Part shown: in pieces, positions 37,865-50,089 of the stretch | Layout of the letters: each line of letters begins with the position of its first letter | Numbering within the stretch: position 1 is the stretch's first letter | Source: Acanthochromis polyacanthus | Lineage: Eukaryota; Chordata; Actinopteri; Pomacentridae | Assembly (NCBI RefSeq): GCF_021347895.1 | Contig: NC_067117.1 | Span: 13,611,858-13,675,857 of the forward strand | Length of the DNA stretch: 64,000 nt | Direction: 5' to 3' | Notes under the pieces: generated by a model | Database searches by the model: none | Seen by the model: the letters and a program-made list of their open reading frames with translations, nothing else | Told to the model about the DNA's origin: nothing | Translations under genes and position numbers: made by a program

Positions 37865-40075
37865 GTGAGTCTCAAAACCCGAGGAACATTTACTGAAGGA
37901 AAGCTATTCCAGGAATGAAAGGACAGGTTTAACATTAGACGGCTTACTGGTGCTAGAGACATGACTTGAACTTCATCAGTAAAGATGAAAAATAGAGAGG
38001 TGCAACTACACTGATCTATTTGATTAAAATCAAAGTTTTCTGTAACATATACAGTGGAAGTGCAGCAATCATGCACTACTGCATTTTTTTCCTCTGGCTC
38101 ACAGGCTTTTTGTGATGCGGTCCAAGGGTTTAAGTGCCCCCAGTTTCACAGAACCTGTATATACCCTCCATCTATTAACAAAGAGCAGCAGAGAGTTGTT
38201 ACTTAACTTACCAAACATGTGAAGAAGTCAAGTCTTTAAAAAGATTAACCAATCTATTCTTGGTTTATTGCCTTTGAGAAAAAAATGTCCTCATTGCCTT
38301 TTCCCTCCACCATTTATTTTAGTCAGTGTTACAGTGTTAGGGTGAGGACTGTGCTTTTTGCTAATAGAGTTTTAAAGTTTTAACTGTTTGATATCCCCCC
38401 CCCCCCCAACCAAGTTTTGCAATGTTCATAATTAAGGCATGAGCAACTCAGCCACCAGCTGGAGTCAGGAACTACATCACAAGACAAATAAGCCAGATTA
38501 AGCTGAATACCAGAAAGAAAGAAAAAAAAATAGCATTACTCAAACTGCAAAACTTTCTATTTTGACAAAGGGAAAACACTGAAAAACACAATGAAGCTCC
38601 ATTAGCAACAAACAACAGGTAATAAAACACAAACATAAGCTATGGTTTTACTGGTGACTATGGACTTCAATCTTCACCAAATTGCACTTACTGTTGTACA
38701 GCTGCTGTATTGCAAGGAGTTTCTCCAACCCATATTTTTCAGGTTTAATAACAAACAATGTATCTGTAACACACTTAAATCTCATGTGATTTACCTATCG
38801 GTGCACTCCCATCTGTGGTGCTGTTCCAGCGACACCACTTGCGTGAACCCCCAGAGTCAAACCAACATACGTGTACATGGGCCATGTTTACTTATCTGGC
38901 TTCTAGTATATGTGTGTGTAAGTGGCTGAGGAATAGGTGAGTGAGAAGGGGATACAGTTCCTTGTCCTTGCGGACCAAGTCGTTGTACATCTGTTCATAT
39001 GTCGTTTTGAAGTCATACACATTTGGCTTATCCGGAGCAGGACCGGGTAGCTTCACATGAGACCCTGTCCCAAATGAACGCACTTCAAATCCACGTTTGC
39101 TGAAAAAGGAAAGGAAAAGAGAGTAAATTATGCAACTACTACATAATATAGTTTCTAACATACAAGTACAATGCATTACTTTTCCATGTCTTTAAGGTAA
39201 CACATACAATCCAGACTTTTCAGTTGCCTTAGATAACAATTAAGTGGTTTAAAGTCTCCCTGCGTACTTCAGAATGGAAGACCTTTTGTCCAGTGATGTC
39301 AGTTTGCCTGAATTAATACCAACATAAGAAAAACTAATTTCATATTGTAAAAAATACAATGGAAGTAAATTCTTTTTTTATTTCAAGTGACCTTGTCACC
39401 TTGGTTAAGATTATGTCACCCCTATAAGAGACTATAACTGTGACCCCTGTTTTAATCCCTCCAACCAGTGCAGCTCAATAGCTGTTTAGAAATGAGAATA
39501 TAAACTACACAGCACATATCTTTGGTTGAAGAACCCGTAAATCTGGGCACAAAGCTGGTAAAACAGTACGGTGACTGTAAGTGGTCAAAGCTGATAAGCC
39601 ACCCAGTGTTGCATAGCTGCAGTCTCTCCCTTCCGGTATAGTTCCTACAGGGGGCGCTCTTGTCAACATGTGGGGGAGGAAATAAAAAAAAAACTACCCA
39701 ACTATTTGGGCCTTGGTTTGAAATCCCTGAATCGGTTTGAAAAAAAAATCTACTGTGGATCATCACTGTAGGCAGCCGTAAACCTGTCACCTAACCAGAA
39801 AGCTGCGTTTAAAGTGCGCCTCCGCCGCAGAGAGACACTGAGTGGTGAGTCCATTGTCAAAGTGCGCTGAGGCCCGACGGGCTGCCTGTCATCGCGTCGA
39901 CTGACCGGCTCAAAAAACCGCTCGATACCGCACAGATTTGTTTCACTTTGTGTGGTCGTTTCCCTTCTCTCCTCTTCCCGGCGGCTCGTCTTTACCTGAG
40001 GATATTGTGCGCTTCCATACTGCGGTTCTGGTTGCTCGAGCACACAACCGCTACACGCAGCGGGTGGCTCGGCAT
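36120..40075 (-). CDS. ssu72: RNA polymerase II CTD phosphatase SSU72, complete, 5 exons
   Basis: Removes phosphate from Ser5 (and Ser7) of the RNA polymerase II C-terminal repeats, linking 3'-end processing to transcription; nuclear. Exons 39996-40075, 38956-39099, 36849-36988, 36531-36649 and 36120-36221 join in phase to 194 aa, the family's usual length. The start [20 protein letters not shown] holds the CX5R(S) phosphatase loop (C12, R18, S19). The next exon carries [19 protein letters not shown] and [19 protein letters not shown]. Exon 3 carries [13 protein letters not shown] and [11 protein letters not shown]. Exon 4 carries [15 protein letters not shown], which supplies the general-acid aspartate, and LICELCQC. 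The C-terminus is FLHTVCFY. One donor is weaker (GAACT|GTATCC) but is required by phase and by the conserved ELYTQNG junction. Confidence 0.96.
37834..37862. repeat. 29-bp poly(A) run in ssu72 intron 2
   Basis: An uninterrupted A run on the plus strand. It could be the tail of an old retroposed copy, but no body was recognised on either side. Confidence 0.8.
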
Positions 40076-40300
40076 TGCGACTCTCCGGCTGAAACTACCC
40101 GATACAAGCTGTCAGAAACTAGTAAGAGGTGGTTACGTTGTTCCCTGTAAGAAAAATAAACAAGACAAACCCCTATAATAAGTTAAACGTTAAAGCGTTT
40201 CGAGTACAAACACTGTGCGACGGCTCGTCTTCTTTGGAAGCAGGAAGTTAAAATGGCGGAGCCCCGTGCGCCGAATACGGCTTTATCAGGTGATGTCAGT
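40076..40300 (-). promoter_or_regulatory. ssu72 upstream region with YY1 and ETS-like sites
   Basis: CAGGAAGTTAAAATGGCGGA at 40241-40260 combines a GGAAGT ETS core with AAAATGGCGG, the YY1 consensus, about 180 bp upstream of the ssu72 ATG. Such pairs are typical of housekeeping promoters. The region is GC-rich compared with its surroundings. Confidence 0.45.
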
Positions 40301-41365
40301 TGGGGGCGGAGTTTTAGACTTCCACGTCGAGAATGTGGCGACGTGAGGATGATGTAAGAAAACAACAACAAACACGCCGTGAAAAATATGTTTTCAGTTT
40401 AATTATGGGAAACGTGTCCAGAGGAGCACCTGAGGCATTTATTATCAATAGAGACAATAGTGTCATCTAAGTCTAGTGACCCAATACTGATTCTGCCTAA
40501 AATAAAAACACCAAATATAATAGGTATTGGTAATATAGGATGCTTTCTGAAGCTCTTCAGTTTTTGAGAAATTTATGGAACCATTCCAATGCCTCAACTA
40601 CCAACTTGATACACTACTATATACATTTTACAGAAGAAAATATGTACAGTAAAGCAATAAAAATAGAGAACTGATGATTCCATCTCAAATACAGTATGTC
40701 CTGAGAACACATTTTGTCAGGCACCATTGGCAAAGTGGGACACTGCATTTTGATATGAAAATGCAATGTCAACATCTTAAATGTCTTCGAATAACAATGC
40801 CATGAAAATACAACAACACAACGGAAATGGGAATCCATTTTTTTGCCCCTCAGTATTTGCTTGTTTGGTTTAGATTTGTTTCATTGCATACAAACACTGA
40901 TTTCAAAAATATTTTGACTGTGGTCACCAGACAAGCTGGACATTTTTACTACTGATGTAAATTATTGCATACATGTTATAAGAAGAAGTAAAATAGCTAC
41001 AAATAGCTAGCTAGGGCATTGATTGTTGTGATAATTGTTTCTAGGGGATTTAAGACATGTCTATGTTAGCTTTTTTAAACTTAGTTTCAGCAAGCTATCT
41101 GATAACACAATTAAGAGAAATTGGACTGATATATTTATCCAATTTAGAAATCTGATTTATTTTACGACAAGCTAAATTTTGTGATCTGCCAAATCATTTT
41201 TAAAAATCAAAATGAGTAACTTTTGATAGTATTACTGCGTTCCATTGCACTACGCACAATTGAAAAATGGGACACAAGCAAAATATTTATTTAAAAAAAA
41301 AAACTAAAGGAGTATAGAAACAGGGTCACTTCTATTGGTAACAGAATCCCTGCATTCTGCTAGAG
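40300..41365. other. Intergenic, nothing recognised
   Basis: AT-rich sequence between the ssu72 promoter and the second LINE relic. No exon or RNA gene seen. Confidence 0.45.
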
Positions 41366-41369
41366 CTGC

Positions 41370-42560
41370 TGGACATTCTTCAGCTATATTGCTGTAAGAT
41401 CTGTCAGCTGTTTTTGACACAGTTAACCACCAAATCCTCCTCTCCACACTCACTGAGTTTGGTATCTCAGGATCAAACCTTACTCTGATTCATGTCTTAT
41501 CTCTCAAGAAGCTCTTTCAAAGTATCTTTTAGAGGACAAATGCCTGAGCTGCGCAGCCCATCCACAGGGGTTCCTCAAGGGTCAGTGTTTGGTCTCCTCC
41601 TGTTCTCAATAGACGCAATCTCACTTGGTGCAATAATCTACTCCCATGGTTTCTCATACCATTGCTATGTTGATGATACCTAGCTCTTCCTGTTGTTCCC
41701 CCAGACGACCAAATGGTCTCTGCCCAGATCTCGTCATGCTTTGTAGATATTGCGACATGGGTGAAAAAAACAAGACTTTCAACTCAACCTCTCCAAGACT
41801 GAGCTCCTTGTCATCCCTGTCAGTCCCTCTATATACCACTTCTTATACCATTTCTTGTGGTATAAGAAATGGTATACCATTTCTTATACCACAAGAAATC
41901 AACATCCACCTTGAATCAACCCAATTCAAACCCTTAAAGTCTGCCAGAAACTTAGGTGTCATGATTGATCACCAACTAACCTTCAAAGTTCATGTGGCCT
42001 CTGATGTTTGGTTGTGTTGATTCTCCCTGTACAACATCAGCAAGATCAGACCCTTCCTGTCTGAATATACAGTGCAATTCCTGGTACAGGCCCTCCTAAT
42101 ATCTTGCATCAACTACTGCAACTCCTTTCTGGCAGGCTTCCCTGTATGCAAGAGGTCAAACCCCTGCAGATGATCCAGAATGCAGCACCACCATGTCTAG
42201 TTCTCAACCAGCCAAAACAGCATGTCACCCCACTGTTCAGATTGCTTCACTGGCTTCCAGATGCTGAAATTCAAAACTTTAGTACTTGCATTCAAAACAA
42301 CAATGAAAACAGCTCCCTTTTACCTGAACTCTCTCATTCAGATCAACACTCCCTCCCGCTCACTACGCTCGCCAACAAAAGGTGCTTGATACAACCACCA
42401 CAACAGGGCTGGTCCATAGCTAGACTCTTCCATTCTGTGGTTCTCTGGTGGTGGAGTGAATTACCAAACTCTGTTCCATCGGCAGTCTCAGTTGTTAAGA
42501 AAAGACTAAAAACCCAGCTGTTCACTGAACAACTTTGCACTTGACAGACTGCAAAATAAA
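41370..42560 (+). mobile_element. Decayed non-LTR retrotransposon (Rex1/CR1-like reverse transcriptase)
   Basis: Shifting frames give reverse-transcriptase blocks in the right order: LSAVFDTVNHQILLSTLTEFG; a Y-L-S-S-F--SFRGQ block; STGVPQGSVFGLLLFSI; GFSYHCYVDDT, the YADD box with alanine changed to valine; SARNLGVMIDHQLTFKVH; and ISCINYCNSFLAGFP. Next come PLQMIQNAAPPCLVLNQPK, HVTPLFRLLHWLPDAEI and a C-terminal WWSELPNSV...LKTQLF. Many stops and frameshifts separate them and the endonuclease domain is absent. The copy is dead and belongs to a different LINE family from the one at 8-11 kb. It holds a perfect 50-bp palindrome at 41850-41899. Confidence 0.82.
41850..41899. repeat. Perfect 50-bp palindrome
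   Basis: Arms of 25 bp with no spacer. The left arm starts ATTTCTTGTGGTATAAG, the centre is GGTATACC, and the right arm ends TATACCACAAGAAAT. A further partial copy of the unit (ACTTCTTATACC) lies just upstream at 41838-41849. It interrupts the reverse-transcriptase reading of the LINE relic. Confidence 0.95.
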
Positions 42561-42569
42561 TAAAATAAA

Positions 42570-44005
42570 TTTCCTATTATATCTGCACTGCCTGCACACA
42601 CCATGGTCCTGTTATCACACTGAAACTTGTTTTATGGCACTTATCCAGGTTGTTTTCTCCTCACTAGTTCCTTCCTAATAATTTTGATACATAATTAAAT
42701 CCCATTATAAAATAAATTTGAATCAAGCATTGAATATTTGTTTTTTTGACTTTTGTTGAGTCAGCCTGACAATTTAAATCTGAGAACAAAATGTCATTTC
42801 AGTTACCAGTGTGATTGTGGGATCAAATGTCACTATAAGTGCACATTTTCTCTTCAGTAAGATTCTTTTCACCAATGCACAGACATTGGTTTCAGGCTAT
42901 GTTATGTATTCCTTGAAAAGTTACTCACTGCAAAGCTCAACTGTCCCAATTTGCCATCTGTCCCATTTTAACAATACTCAATGTGCCCTTCAACTTTAAA
43001 CTCTTAGGAAGCAGACACAGTTCATAGAGTGGAGAAAAGACAGCGGACCATGTCTGTTTATTCGTCCTGTAGCCCTGTGTGCCACACTGAGTGTTCATCT
43101 GGTGTCTCCACCCAGAGGGGTGGTTAGAATCTTTAAAAACTGGAGGCATTTTAATTGCACACTTTTAAAGTTATTACAGAGCAAAATTAATACAAAATGT
43201 AGAACACTGCACTCTTGGCAAAATGAGGTCGCCCCACTTTCTTGCTCTGCTCTGCCCACATCCCATATTAATATCTGTGAGTGCCGGTAGCCAGGACCGT
43301 AGTTCACAAACTGTGTGCTTTGGAATTTGTTTAATTTATGATGATTTACACAGCGGTAACCTTGTATCTTGGAAACATGTGTTCACAAATGCTGTTCTTT
43401 GCACAAACACTTTGGTCAGTGCTGCCAACTTTTAGCTACCAGCTGGAGGGAGACTGGTATGTCTTATAGGATTTTAATATTATTATTTCAGAATAATTGT
43501 ATTTATTAATCATTTGGATGACCAACATTTTACACAGTCCAGGAGAGAAGTGGCAAGTCTGGGTGAGGGAAAAGCACCACTAACACAATACCACTAATAA
43601 AAAACTATGAAAATCATTTAAAATCACTTTAATCATTGATTATTCACCACTGATTTTGTTGTTTGTACAGTGACAGCTCTCTGCTGCAAATCAGGTTGTA
43701 TTGGGTTTTTAAAGGTTTTTGTATCAATGTGATAAACTTGATACATTTTTTTCCATGAAATTTACTGTGCCAGTAGACATATTTTTAGTCCATCTAAAAG
43801 AAATTTCACTCATAAAACAAGCATGAGAGAGTCAAACTGTTTTTGTCTGTTGCGGACAGACACACATCCTACAGCTTGTGAGGATTTGTGTTTCTACAGA
43901 TATTTCTGCTTCCTGTCTTTCAGTGGCTGTTACAGCTGCATGTACACACACACACACAAGGAGAAGAATGAGGACAGCTGTAAAGTATTAAAAATGACTT
44001 CATGG
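42570..44005. other. Intergenic, nothing recognised
   Basis: AT-rich sequence between the LINE relic and fndc10, with a short CA repeat at about 43948-43958. No gene seen. Confidence 0.45.
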
Positions 44006-44009
44006 TACT

Positions 44010-44532
44010 TTATTCACTGACAGCGGGACATAAAGGCATTCTAAGTCAAGATGTTTGGCACAGTATTTGGAGATTGTTACACCAGATCGTATTGCCCTTC
44101 ACAAAATGGTACAGACACACACTGTATGCAGATTTGAAAAGCAAACTAGAGGTGGAATGATTTAGTAAAGTGGAAAAAATGTAATTCAGTAAACTGTTAT
44201 TTTCCTGGTTGCAAGTTTAGCAAAACTGTGTTTGTTCTGATGTACCCAAAGCCATTTAATTATTTGTATTGCTGTAGAAACGCTTCCTGGTTACAGATTG
44301 ACAAATTCAATCACAGACAACCTCGAACAAAAGAAATAACACAGTAAACTACTGCATTAACTAAATCAGTAAGTTGGTTCAGTGCATCCTCGCAGAGGTT
44401 TACAAGGCATGTTATTTGCAGAGCCACAGTAGATTGTGCTTCAGTTTAACAGGATGGGTTTATCTTACTGAAAAACAACAATGACTGGCTGATGAGTGTG
44501 GGATTATTATGGCCATAGTGTGTTAAATGTGT
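44010..44532 (-). other. fndc10: fndc10 3' untranslated region
   Basis: Minus-strand sequence after the fndc10 stop, ending near an AATAAA signal (plus-strand CTTTATT at about 44010). Confidence 0.4.
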
Positions 44533-45537
44533 TCAGCAGTGCATCAGTGGCGGGAGTGAGTGCGGTAGGAGTAAGCGTGCTGCGTCGTGGGGCTCATGAT
44601 GTTTCTCAGTGATATACGCCACAAGCAAACAAATGATGACCAGCATCACGCAGATGGCTCCCCCCACCGTTGTCATGGCGATCACGATGTCCTGCATCCC
44701 GACGGTGGCAGCGTGAACTCCACACAATCCCGCTGCTGCTGCTGCTGCTCCTGCCGCTCCGCTCTCTTTGCCGGCTCGGAGCGGCCCAGGGAGCGCAGGC
44801 AGATGCCGGTAGGGGATGTTCTCATGCAGCTCGGCCAGCAGAAAGTCCCTGCAGCCCGACCCAAGATGGACACCGGCGCATTCAAACTGAGTGTAGCTGC
44901 CGTTCCACCAGCAGCTCAGCTCGTAGCCTCCTCGTCTGTGGCGCCTCCCGCCGAAAACAGTGATTGATCGGAGAGTCTCCTCGTTGGTGGAATTCGTCCG
45001 AGCAGCTTTAGTCTTTCCTTCCTCCGTGGATTCTCCCTCGTGGGTCCACTGTAACAGTACGCTGCCATTGATGAGAATATTCGCCACCAGACTCCCCAAA
45101 GACACCGCCGTCCTGCAGTCCGCCTTGTGGCACTTGTACCCGAACAGCGTGTGTCGAAAGCACAGCTGCCCCCCGATCCTCCCTCGATCACCCGGTAGGC
45201 GCACACCGGAGACGGCCCTTCCTCCGGGCTCCAGCTCGGTGCCCTGCCGGTCCTCTCAGACATCACAGTGGTGTTATTGCCTTTGCTGGTGTTGAAGCTG
45301 CTCGCACTGCCGTTACCTCTTTAAGCTTTGCCTACTTTCACGGCTGTGGTTGCCATGGCTGGAGCTGATGTTCTGTCTGAGCCAGTTTGGGGCCACATTA
45401 TCCCTGCCTGCCTCTCTGATGATGATGATAGGAGGAGGATGCTGATGAGCTGCTGCGATGGACCAGCTGTGTGGTGTAATGTGCCAGAGCAGGAGTGCCG
45501 AGAAGGCGAGCAGCGACGGTCGTTGTTGGGTTTTCAT
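44533..45537 (-). CDS. fndc10: Fibronectin type III domain-containing protein 10, reading frame interrupted
   Basis: Single-pass type I membrane protein of unknown role. The parts occur in order on the minus strand: signal peptide from 45537 (MKTQQRPSLLAFSALLLW); extracellular CAYRVIEGG then QLCFRHTLFGYKCHKADC; the FN3-type core NGSVLLQWTH and ELSCWWNGSYTQFECAGV; CRDFLLAELHENIPYR; and the nearly invariant GMQDIVIAMTTVGGAICVM helix to AYITEKH. Four single-base frame changes are needed to connect them: near 45313 (stop TAA), in a six-C run at 45169-45174, near 44816-44819 and near 44695-44703. Between the last two, the frame that links up reads CLRSLGRSEP...DCVEFTLPPS, as I recall for the family, while the open frame gives an alanine-rich run. 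This is either a broken gene or a sequence with base-call errors. Human FNDC10 is near SSU72. Confidence 0.8.
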
Positions 45538-45539
45538 CT

Positions 45540-48500
45540 CACATCTCTCTTCGTCGAGTTATTCTCTCGCACAGTGATCAGATGGGCGATGGTACAGGGA
45601 GGCTGGTGTCTGCCATAAGATCAGCTCTGCACTTCACTGCACACGACCGGATCCGTGTGAGGCAGCACAGCTCGGCCATGGGCGAGAGGAGAGCAGCGGG
45701 CAGCCGTGCATCTGCGACAGAAACAACATGGACTCATGCACTGTCCCCTCTGTAGGAGATCCGACTGTGACCTTGCAGGATGAACGCGCAGGATGGAGTT
45801 GAGAAAGGCCACACGGTGATAAAAGTAGCCTCAGAGCGGCTCCCAGCTCCCAGTGCACTCAGAGAAATCACTTACTGGTTTCGGTGGGACCAGAGGAGCC
45901 GGCTGTCGTGCCATCAGACTGGCTTTCTTCTTCCTGTCTGGCCTGACGTAAAGGCTTTGATGCCCACTGTGTGAGAGAGAGAGAGGGGGGATGAGAGTGC
46001 ATGTGGAGGGGCGCGCGCCTCGGAGCTCTGGGGCGCGTGGGTGCGTGCACAAAATAGGTATTTGTAGTCATGAGCAGTCAGTTTTGTGAGTCATCGTCCC
46101 ACACAGTGCTTCAGGTGTCTGTCAGTGACGGAAAAACAACAAGCAGCAGAGTCTTCAGATCAGCGCTGGATGATGGAGGCTTTTTAACCCACCTGCAGCC
46201 CACCTGTGCTGCTCACCATGCCACCCTCTGGCAGCCACATCACACATGCTATTGTGTAAATAACTGGCAAAGTAACAGTCATAACACGGTCTGTTGTAAG
46301 TTCTGCCCTTTTCACTTCCTTGCTTTATTTTAGCTTGAGAGATCCAGGGTGCCATGCTTGTTTTGAAAAGATATCTCCAAGGTTTCAAACAATAATCACT
46401 GTATAAAAAATTACTATTCAACCTCTTTGTTATATTATCTACATAAAATAACCATTCAGTTCCATTGCATTCAACTTCAACCATTGAGAAAAACCTGAAA
46501 TAAGATGGATTTTTATGGTAATTTGTTCTTTTAAAAACACGAAGCCACAAAATTGCACCTCTTATATTTGTTTCAGTCAGCCAAATATACCCTGTTTAGG
46601 GTATTTACAGATAGTAAAATAACAAAGCAAACAAACAAACAAAGCATTATTTACATATTAACCCTAAAAAAATGACCAAAACTGCAAATAATGTCCAACT
46701 TAAAAAATCTGTATTTTTTAAATTGAGGGTCATTTGTTGTTTTAAAACTTTTGACCATGAAATTACATTTTTTTTCTTGTGTTCAACACTATAGGTATGA
46801 CAAACTGTAGCCTTCTGAAACATTTTGGAAGCCAAGAAAAATGACATGATGCCAAAAAAAAAGAAAAAATGGCCTATCTTAAGGCATCAGTGTAACATTG
46901 TCAGTAATATTCTTTGCTGCCTAAATCCAGTTGTTGGTCTACAGTGCTTTGTGAACTACTGTACCAAAATCTTTTGTATAATTCACACCATCGGTTTCTA
47001 CAGTAACCTGCTGTTAATGATCATTCTTGTCTTTGGCTCCAGAAAGTATCAGGTTTTTACAATGCTTCAATGTATTTCAGAAGACAGTGTACTACTGACA
47101 GGATTTGGCTGTATTTTTTGTAGTTATTTATTAAATGGTGTCTATACATGTGTATGTTGAAAACATTTTCTTTACAAATATGCAAGTTTAGAGATACTCA
47201 ATTTGGGACATTTCTTCATGAGGACATGAAGCCAGAACCTAGTTAATAAGCAAAAATATTGTTAATCAGGTAAAAGAGTTAAAAAATTGAAGGTTCAAAA
47301 CTCCTCTTCTACATTAAATTGTCTGTTTCCCCAAAGGATGTTCTTGTAACTCTATTGCCAAATAAAAATTTCACCATGCTGTACCTTTCTGTATGATTTA
47401 TTGTTGATTACAGTTTTGGTTGCATATTATACAGCAATGCCTTGCGAGAAGAGACACACAATGCAGCGTCAGCACTAAGAAGGCCAGATTTAAATTTTGT
47501 GTTTATGAAAAGAATCTGTGTAATTTGCTAAAATACATGTTTCAGCACACACAGTAGGAGGAGTAGAAGCTGTCAGGGAAACAAAGGAATACTCTCAGAG
47601 GTTTTATTCAGCAGTCATCCAACACAACAGAGACATTAGCTGTTACTACACAATGGAAGGTTGTTGCTTATGATTGTTCCCGATTTAAATTTATTTTAGT
47701 AAAATGTTGTCGTTTGTGTAATGCAGAGTGTGGATTAAGGCAAGTTTGAGTTAATTCAGTTGCAAAAGTCCAATGCAGGAGACACGTTTCCACAGGATAT
47801 CCTTAGTGAGGCTCGTAATGTTCACATTCTTTTGACTGGGTCGGCGTGTTGATGGACAGCTTTATGGTAAATTTTGAGGCAGTAGGTTGTGTTGTTCTTC
47901 TGTATTAAAATTTATTGTAAGATTACTGATAACAGAAACAGTAAAGACCGTGATGTGTAGTGCAGTTGTTGCTTTCATTTCATTCGTCCTCTGTTCATAC
48001 AGCATCAGCTGGGGTTTTAAAGCAACTGATTCCTGTGCAGATGCTCTTAAAGAACTGTTTAAACAAGGTCACATATATATGTTCTTGATATAATCATGAA
48101 TAAGTTCTAGTTACAAAATGAATGTAAAAAGACATTGAAATGTTTCATATATGATGGTCTTTTAAATAAAAAAAAACTCTTCTGATGCTAAATAATCTCA
48201 TGAACGATGCAAATAATCTATTATCAATCTATCTATTGATGCACGATCAAGATGCTTCATTGTTCTGTACTTCTGTACATTTAATTAAGCAGTGCTTCGT
48301 TGAGATTATTCTAAGCAACAACAGTCTTGGCCAAGAGACAAACTTGGCAAGCCAATAAATAATTAGTACCAAGGATAGTATAAGTGGCTGACTAAAACGA
48401 TAAAGATGCTGAATTGGTTGGACTGTCTGTTTCAGCTCTCACTTGTCCCACCTGAAATGTTCCATAGGATTATTGTTTAAATCTGGGTGATCTGTAATTT

Positions 48501-48955
48501 ATAGTTTGTCTGATCAGCTGATTCTGTCTATTCCCATTTAGCCAAGGGACGTTAACTATAAAAACTGAAAATAATTAAACAAGCCAACAATAGAAAACAC
48601 CCAGGACAGATTGCTGGTTCATTTCAACGTACATTTCCATATCAGTGATGTGACTGTATGAATAGTGACCCACACCTGTTGATGTGATTGTTTTTGAGAC
48701 ATCATTGCGTTTGCAGCTGGTTTGTGACGCAGGACCAAAATGTGGAAAATGCCTGCCTTTGTACTCTCAAAGCATCAACAGATTAGATTAAATTGACCCT
48801 GAGTCCATTCAGCCAATTATTTGTCAATGTGTGATAAATCGCTTTGTTTGTCTACGTGTGCACATATAAATCACTGTGAGGGCCATCAGCAGCAGTTGTA
48901 TTGCATGAGAAGCCCCGATGTATTCACTCTCACATGTTTGCCACAAAGAAAAAGC
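45540..48955. other. Intergenic; GC-rich fndc10 upstream region, then AT-rich DNA
   Basis: 45540-46060 is GC-rich and probably contains the fndc10 promoter and untranslated leader (GA run at 45973-45986, GGGGCGCGCGCC at 46008). 46060-48955 is AT-rich with no exon, RNA gene or clear repeat recognised. Confidence 0.45.
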
Positions 48956-48960
48956 AGACT

Positions 48961-50089
48961 ATGTCGCCATGCAGACAAATGATGCCATGTCAGAGGATCT
49001 CACATATAGAAGCCGTTTTGTTTGGGCTCTTGGTCTTTTTCTGGCATACTGGGAAACATCTTGGTCATCCATGTGGTAAGAAAACACAACATTTTGATTG
49101 TTAAATGTGTTTGGGGTAGGATTGTTCTCACTTTGTCTTGTTTTTACTGTCAGGTGCTTCAGTCAGCCATCCAGAGTCCATCTCGGAGACTTCCTCCCTC
49201 CGACACTATTTTGGTGCATCTGTCAACTAGCCAATCTTGCTGACCTCACTTTTTCCGCACGGTGCCTATTTCATGTCCGACCTGGGTTTGAATGTGTCTC
49301 TGTCTCCGGGATGGTGCAGAGTCTTCATGCTGCTTTGGGTGTGTGGCGAGCTGTGGGTTGTGGGTTACTCTAGCGCTTAGTCTTTTTCACTGCACCACCC
49401 TGAGGCGACAACATGCTGACCTTTGGACCTCTGGCACTGCAGAGGGAAGAGGCGGCGGGTCTGGATTGTTCTGGGGCTGGTTTGGGGGCAAACCTGGCCT
49501 TCTCTATCCCGGCACTGGTGTACAGCACACATGTTCATGGCAACGCCACTGTGGAGCTCATGGTGATCAGCTGCACCACCAGGCCTCTGCTCGGCTGTAT
49601 CTGGGAGTTTCCCACCATCGAGCAAGCTCTGCCTTCGCCTCCACTTCACTGGCTTTAAATGAGGTTCTGCCGCTGGTGCTGATGGTTTGCACCAACTTGC
49701 CACATGCATGCTCTGGCCAAGCACATCCGAGCTGTTACTGCAGGAGGGGAGTTCAGGAGGAACCCATGGAGAGCTGGACAAGCATGTATCCACTGAACGT
49801 AAGGCGGCTCATGTAATCATGTCCCTGGTGTCGCTCTTTGTGGTCTGCTGGGCGCTGCAGGTTGCTGCGGTAACATACTACAACCATGACGGGGCCATCA
49901 CGCTGAAGGGCTGCTGACTGTAGCCCATTTTCTCTGCTTCCCTGTTTGTAGGATTCAGTCCCATTGGTGGTGGCACTGGGACACGGTAAGCTCAGGAGGA
50001 AGATTTCCAGTATGATACTGGGGTGGACTAAAGTTCTTAAATGTCACAGTGGTGACACTGAAGAAGGCAGTAAATCCCTAAAAGACTAA
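48961..50089 (+). pseudogene. ora4: ora4-like V1R-type chemosensory receptor, riddled with single-base indels
   Basis: Class A related olfactory receptors (ora, fish V1R relatives) are seven-helix receptors in olfactory neurons. Two exons: 48961-49075 (helix 1, ILGNILVIHVV, donor GTG|GTAAGA) and 49154-50089. Exon 2 keeps, in three shifting frames, SDTILVHLS, SDLGLNVSLSPGWCRVFML, LALSLFHCTTLRRQH, STHVHGNATVELMVISCTTR, PLLGCIWEFPT, ALNEVLPLVLMV, ERKAAHVIMSLVSLFVVCW, VAAVTYYNHDG and LVVALGHGKLRRKI. I count about a dozen one-base gains or losses, mostly in T or G runs, for example an extra T in GTCTTTTTCTGG of exon 1 and missing G in GACGGGGCC near 49890. Few substitutions disturb the motifs. The two-exon layout and the tail-to-tail neighbour fit the ora4/ora3 pair of fish. 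It is non-functional as written. Confidence 0.7.

Noticed and set aside
37792..38076. Minus-strand ORF with a phenylalanine run
   Set aside because: Produced by the 29-bp poly(A) tract. It is intronic in ssu72.
44587..45295. Plus-strand ORFs of 111-126 residues opposite fndc10
   Set aside because: Antisense shadows in GC-rich coding sequence.
49292..49816. A 174-residue plus-strand ORF that might be a separate gene
   Set aside because: It is the ora4-like receptor read across frameshifts. Only short parts match the receptor.
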